Source: Haloferacaceae archaeon
Lineage (GTDB): Archaea > Halobacteriota > Halobacteria > Halobacteriales > Haloferacaceae
NCBI GenBank assembly: GCA_018609965.1
Contig: JAHENP010000039.1
Span: forward strand, 1 to 8,201
Length of the DNA stretch: 8,201 nucleotides
Direction: 5' to 3'
The position numbers were made by a program, and so were the translations under genes. The notes under the pieces were generated by a model that made no database searches, was not told the origin of the DNA, and was given only the letters and a program-made list of their open reading frames with translations. Below are positions 5,479 through 8,201 of this stretch, piece by piece. Each line of letters begins with the position of its first letter. The first letter of the stretch is position 1.

Positions 5479-7155
5479 ATGAGCAGTCACGAGATGGACG
5501 ACGGGGAGCTGACACCCGGCGTCGACGACCACGAGCCGACTGGGTCGGACGCCGACCACCACGTCTTCTGGGCGGACGCGGTCGCCGACGAGATTCTCGA
5601 CCGAGATCCGGACGAACCGATCGTGATCAAGGGTGGCGTCTCCCCCTCTGGGATTCCTCACCTCGGTCACTTCAACGAGATCTTACGGGGGTTCTTCGTC
5701 GCCGAGGTGCTCCGTGAACGGGGTCACGCGGTCGAACAGGTGTTCACCAGCGACGACCGGGACGCGCTCCGGGCAGTGCCGCGCAACCTCGCGACCGAAG
5801 ACTGGGAGATCGTCGGGTTGGGTGCCGTCGACGGCGGTGCGCTCGGGCGCAACCTCGGCGTGCCGTACACGGACGTGCCGGACCCGTTTGGGGAGTGTCA
5901 CGACTCCTACGGCGCCCACTTCGCCGGGCTCCTCCAGGACAGTGCCGAACTGATCGGCGTCCCCGTCACCTTCGAGTCGAACACGGCGTTGTACGAGTCC
6001 GGGCGGTTCGACGACGCCGTCGACACTGTGCTGGCCAGCGACGACGCCGCGAGCGTGCTCGCCGACTACCAGGCGTCGGCGACGGCCGACGACGTGCCGT
6101 TCATGGCGCAGTGTCCGGAGTGTGGCCACCTCACGCCGGACGTGTCGGAGCCGGATCTCGACGAGCGGACGGTCGCGTTCGCCTGCACCGGAATGGAAGC
6201 CGGCGACGACGAGATCGACGGCTGTGGCGCGGAGGGGCGTGTCTCCCTGCGTGAGGGGAAGCTCCCCTGGCGGTTCGAGTGGCCCGCTCAGTGGACAACA
6301 CTCGGGGTGGACTTCGAGCCGTTCGGGAAGGACCACGCCGAGGGGTCGTGGCCCTCCGGCGAGGAGATCGCCCGGACCGTCTTCGAGGCGGAGCCGCCGG
6401 TGCCGTTCGTCTACGAGTGGTTCACGCTCGGCGGGGAGCCGTTGTCCTCCTCGTCGGGCCACGTGATCACGGTCAGTGAGGTGATGGAGCTGGTGGGGCC
6501 GGCGGTGGTGAAGTACTTCTTCCTCCGGAACCCCGGCCGTGCGAAGGACTTCGACGTGAGCCGACTCGACCAACTCGTCGACGAGTTCGACCGGTTCGAA
6601 CGGCTCTACTTCGGCGAGGAGGACGGCCCCGAGGAGCTAACCGCGTTGGCCGACCGGGCGTACCCGTTGCTCGTCGACGAGGTGCGACCCGACCGGGTGC
6701 GGCTCCCGTACACGTTCGCGGCGGTGCTCGGGATGGTCGAGGACCGCGGGTTTCGGGTGCAGATGGCCCGCGACGAGGGGCACATCGACGACGACACGCC
6801 CGAGTGGGCGATCGACGCCGCGCTCGAACGCGTCGAACGCGCCCGGCGGTGGGCCGAGCGGACTGACAACGCTTACAACTACAGGCTCCAGCGTGACCTC
6901 CCGACTCACGAGTTCGACGCGGCGACGCGGGCGGCGTTGGACGATCTCGCCGACTTCGTCGCCGCGGGCAACGACGGCGAGGCGATCCAAGGCGAGGTGT
7001 ACGAGACCGCGAAACGCCACGACGTGCCGGTCGGGGAGTTCTTCGAGGCCGGCTACCGGTTGTTCTTCGACGATACGCAGGGGCCACGGCTGGGGGAGTT
7101 CCTCGGGGAACTGGAGCAGGCGTTCGTCGTCGAGCGGCTGCGGCGGGACGGATGA
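5479..7155 (+). CDS. lysS: Lysyl-tRNA synthetase, class I
   Basis: This enzyme charges tRNA-Lys with lysine using ATP. It is the class I form found in most archaea and some bacteria, unrelated in fold to the usual class II enzyme. In the 558-residue protein the HIGH-type motif is PHLGH (60-64), within KGGVSPSGIPHLGHFNEI. FTSDDRDALRAVPRNL (89-104) follows. A zinc-ribbon-like insertion has C212, C215, C236 and C249 (CPEC...C...GC). The block KLPWRFEWPAQWTTLGVDFEPFGKDH (261-286) is highly characteristic of this family. The KMSKS-equivalent loop is LSSSSG (322-327), without its lysines. The rest is the helical anticodon-binding region ending RRDG. I use ATG 5479; an ATG five codons later (5494) cannot be excluded, since the first 25 residues are an acidic tail of low conservation. 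It lies downstream of pyrH and probably shares its message. Confidence 0.95.
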   Translation: MSSHEMDDGELTPGVDDHEPTGSDADHHVFWADAVADEILDRDPDEPIVIKGGVSPSGIPHLGHFNEILRGFFVAEVLRERGHAVEQVFTSDDRDALRAVPRNLATEDWEIVGLGAVDGGALGRNLGVPYTDVPDPFGECHDSYGAHFAGLLQDSAELIGVPVTFESNTALYESGRFDDAVDTVLASDDAASVLADYQASATADDVPFMAQCPECGHLTPDVSEPDLDERTVAFACTGMEAGDDEIDGCGAEGRVSLREGKLPWRFEWPAQWTTLGVDFEPFGKDHAEGSWPSGEEIARTVFEAEPPVPFVYEWFTLGGEPLSSSSGHVITVSEVMELVGPAVVKYFFLRNPGRAKDFDVSRLDQLVDEFDRFERLYFGEEDGPEELTALADRAYPLLVDEVRPDRVRLPYTFAAVLGMVEDRGFRVQMARDEGHIDDDTPEWAIDAALERVERARRWAERTDNAYNYRLQRDLPTHEFDAATRAALDDLADFVAAGNDGEAIQGEVYETAKRHDVPVGEFFEAGYRLFFDDTQGPRLGEFLGELEQAFVVERLRRDG

Positions 7156-7301
7156 GGACTCTCTGGTGCGTTCTCACCGCCGTCCGGTGAGCGATCACTG
7201 GCCGCGTATCGGACGAACGACCCGTTCGGTGCCGGACCACACCGCACGCGAACGGCCCCATCACACGATCGCCGACCGCCGTCGGGAGTAGTCTCAACTC
7301 A
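7156..7301. other. Spacer after lysS, no gene seen
   Basis: 146 bases with short open frames on both strands but no start codon, ribosome site or recognisable protein segment. No T-rich terminator directly follows the lysS stop. It could be the eroded N-terminal portion of the regulator remnant that follows, but I cannot recognise any residue pattern that would show it. Confidence 0.4.
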
Positions 7302-7655
7302 CAGGCGACCCACCGCCAGCGGTGGGCGCTGGGCGAACGCGTTTTCTTCGAGACACCGCTGCGCGCGCAGCTGATTGATCAGACTGCCGAGGCTGTGGGC
7401 GAGACTGCCGCCGAAGTCGTGCGAGCGGAGTTCGCATGCGGCCCGACGCGGCGGCGCGGGCCGGACGGGATCGATCCGGTGAAGCTGTTGGTGTGGGCCG
7501 GCGCGGCCGAGGAAGCACGCGTCACCGCCGTCAAGGAGGTTATCGAAGATCTGAGCCTCGGGAGTCGTCAGATGTTAGAACGGCGACTCGAACTGCTGGA
7601 GACGGCGGAACTCGTCGCGACCAGTGAGACGACCCCGGCAGTCCCAGGACGCCGC
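7302..7655 (+). pseudogene. Remnant of a winged-helix regulator, TbsP/DUF5821-like, truncated at both ends
   Basis: An open plus-strand frame (phase of 7302) has no stop from 7191 to 7760. It shows about 118 codons of plausible protein with GC-rich third positions. The string ERVFFETPLRAQLIDQTAEAVG is followed by a gap and then DPVKLLVWAGAAEEARVTAVKEV. Next come RQMLERRLELLETAELV and TSETTPAVPGR. I recall the second half of haloarchaeal TbsP-type regulators (TPxLxxVxxxLxxxxG, a linker, DxVxxxLLxAA, a helix-turn-helix, then LExxGLIDTEKVPxxxGRPR), and this resembles it. The family is about 270 residues, so the N-terminal half is missing. There is no ATG, and the first in-frame start, GTG 7395, falls inside a helix. 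The C-terminus after GRR is lost and the frame runs antisense into the next gene. The family name is a memory-based match and uncertain; another winged-helix family is possible. Confidence 0.5.
7309..7326 (+). terminator. Strong hairpin followed by a T-rich stretch after lysS
   Basis: CCCACCGCCAGCGGTGGG is a perfect inverted repeat: 8-bp arms with a two-base centre, or 7 bp with a four-base loop. A TTTTCTTC tract follows at 7342-7349. It lies 154 bases after the lysS stop and inside the regulator remnant. If the remnant is dead, the structure could serve as the 3' end of the pyrH-lysS transcript. It could also be a former regulatory site or a chance GC-rich palindrome. Confidence 0.3.
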
Positions 7656-7657
7656 GT

Positions 7658-7996
7658 TCACTCCTCGTGGTCGACACCTGCGTCGGCGATCAGCCGCCCG
7701 ACCAACCGACCCAACTGGTACTCCGCGCGGGCGGGGAGGTCGTACGCCAACGAGCAGTAGACGACGCCCATCGCGACCAGCGTGACCGGGAGCGGGTGTG
7801 CCGAGAGCCCGAAGAACGCGAGTGTCACCGCGATCAGATACGTCGTCACCACGATGTAGACGAGGGTCTCTGCCGTACTCGGAATCGGCTCGCCGTCGGC
7901 TCTGGCCACACCAACGCCTCCGAGCGCCAACAGAAGAATCCACCCGACTCGTCTCGCAGATTGGACGAAACGCTCTGCCGCGGGGAACGAGAGCAC
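7658..7996 (-). CDS. Small three-helix membrane protein, function unknown
   Basis: A 112-residue protein not recognised as any named family. Three hydrophobic segments are visible: residues 17-32 (VGWILLLALGGVGVA), 44-65 (TLVYIVVTTYLIAVTLAFFGL) and 68-86 (PLPVTLVAMGVVYCSLAY). A charged C-terminal tail ends in GVDHEE. The N-terminal 16 residues are amphipathic with Arg near the membrane, which by the positive-inside rule would put the N-terminus in the cytoplasm. The start is GTG 7996; a stop codon lies two codons upstream in frame, so no longer form exists. TTATAT at 8035-8040 on the minus strand predicts transcription about 14 bases before the GTG. The 3' end converges on the regulator remnant with essentially no gap, so the junction may be where that gene was cut. 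Confidence 0.65.
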   Translation of the reverse strand: MLSFPAAERFVQSARRVGWILLLALGGVGVARADGEPIPSTAETLVYIVVTTYLIAVTLAFFGLSAHPLPVTLVAMGVVYCSLAYDLPARAEYQLGRLVGRLIADAGVDHEE

Positions 7997-8034
7997 AGAT
8001 CACGCAACAGGCTCAACGACAGACGGTGAACGGG

Positions 8035-8040
8035 ATATAA
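8035..8040 (-). promoter_or_regulatory. TATA box of the small membrane protein gene
   Basis: TTATAT on the minus strand, centred about 41 bases before the GTG at 7996, predicts a short leader of roughly 14 bases. It is a clear AT-rich element in a mixed-composition spacer. Confidence 0.5.
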
Positions 8041-8134
8041 CAAGCTGGGCGTCGGACAACACTATCCAGTACCAACTGAGCCGCGGACACGCAGTCCCGT
8101 CAGACGCGATAGAGACGCTAAGCACTCAGCCTAC

Positions 8135-8142
8135 TATTTATT
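8135..8142 (+). promoter_or_regulatory. TATA box (TATTTATT) at the right edge
   Basis: TATTTATT is centred 27 to 28 bases before an ATG at 8166, the spacing of a leaderless haloarchaeal promoter. It is the best match to an archaeal TATA box in the window. Confidence 0.5.
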
Positions 8143-8165
8143 CTCTTCTAGACGTACTTTCCACA

Positions 8166-8201
8166 ATGCCGTACATAGGAATAACACTCCTAACAGTATA
8201 C
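8166..8201 (+). CDS. Possible start of a gene running off the right edge
   Basis: The ATG at 8166 opens a frame that stays open for the 12 codons to the window end (MPYIGITLLTVY). It is hydrophobic enough to be the start of a signal peptide or membrane segment. The main support is the TATTTATT box at -28. The codons used (ATA three times, CTA, ACA, GTA) are unusual for the GC-rich genes to the left and hint at a gene of foreign origin or a non-coding AT-rich tract. Twelve codons are too few to name a product. Confidence 0.3.
   Translation, partial: MPYIGITLLTVY

Noticed and set aside
4654..5670. Long minus-strand open frame (338 codons) opposite pyrH and the start of lysS
   Set aside because: It mirrors the coding strand of two unmistakable genes, its composition is Arg/Val/His-rich, and it has no promoter or motif.
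5683..6573. Minus-strand open frame (296 codons) opposite lysS, and a second at 6473-7297
   Set aside because: Both are antisense to a well-conserved synthetase and have basic, low-complexity translations unlike haloarchaeal proteins.
1..8201. CRISPR array, tRNA, rRNA or transposase
   Set aside because: No evenly spaced long direct repeats, no cloverleaf or rRNA-like stretch, and no transposase-like protein were seen on either strand.

Overview
The window looks like chromosomal DNA from a haloarchaeon (class Halobacteria). The DNA is GC-rich, roughly two thirds by eye. The predicted proteins are rich in Asp and Glu and poor in Lys. Many genes have a TATA-like element 25 to 30 bases before the start codon, which fits leaderless transcripts. 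The gene content is archaeal: archaeal-type UMP kinase, class I lysyl-tRNA synthetase, a MobB-like/MoaE fusion and a small haloarchaeal winged-helix protein.

Layout. Bases 1-195 (minus) hold the start of a flippase-like membrane protein, divergent from thiL (267-1139, plus), the thiamine-monophosphate kinase. thiL converges on an M50 site-2-type membrane metalloprotease (1212-2348, minus). The spacers on both sides of the protease gene carry repeated GTCGGGAGAC boxes. Upstream of it on the same strand is a small winged-helix-like protein (2464-2724), then a 317-base spacer with no gene (2725-3041). Next, also on minus, come a MobB-like/MoaE molybdopterin synthase large subunit (3042-3827) and, 25 bases upstream, a SAM-dependent methyltransferase-like protein (3853-4578). 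A compact divergent promoter region (4579-4683) separates these from pyrH and lysS (4684-5397 and 5479-7155, plus), which probably form an operon.

The right end is less ordered. After lysS lies what appears to be a decayed remnant of a winged-helix regulator of the TbsP/DUF5821 type (7302-7655). It is followed by a convergent small three-helix membrane protein (7658-7996, minus). The last 80 or so bases turn AT-rich and contain a convincing leaderless promoter with the first codons of a gene running off the edge.

Most genes are independent housekeeping functions: thiamine diphosphate synthesis, intramembrane proteolysis, molybdenum cofactor synthesis, pyrimidine nucleotides and translation. 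I do not see a defence system, CRISPR array, transposase, rRNA or tRNA gene. The most unusual items are the repeated boxes around the protease gene, the regulator remnant after lysS, and the MobB-like domain that lacks its P-loop.
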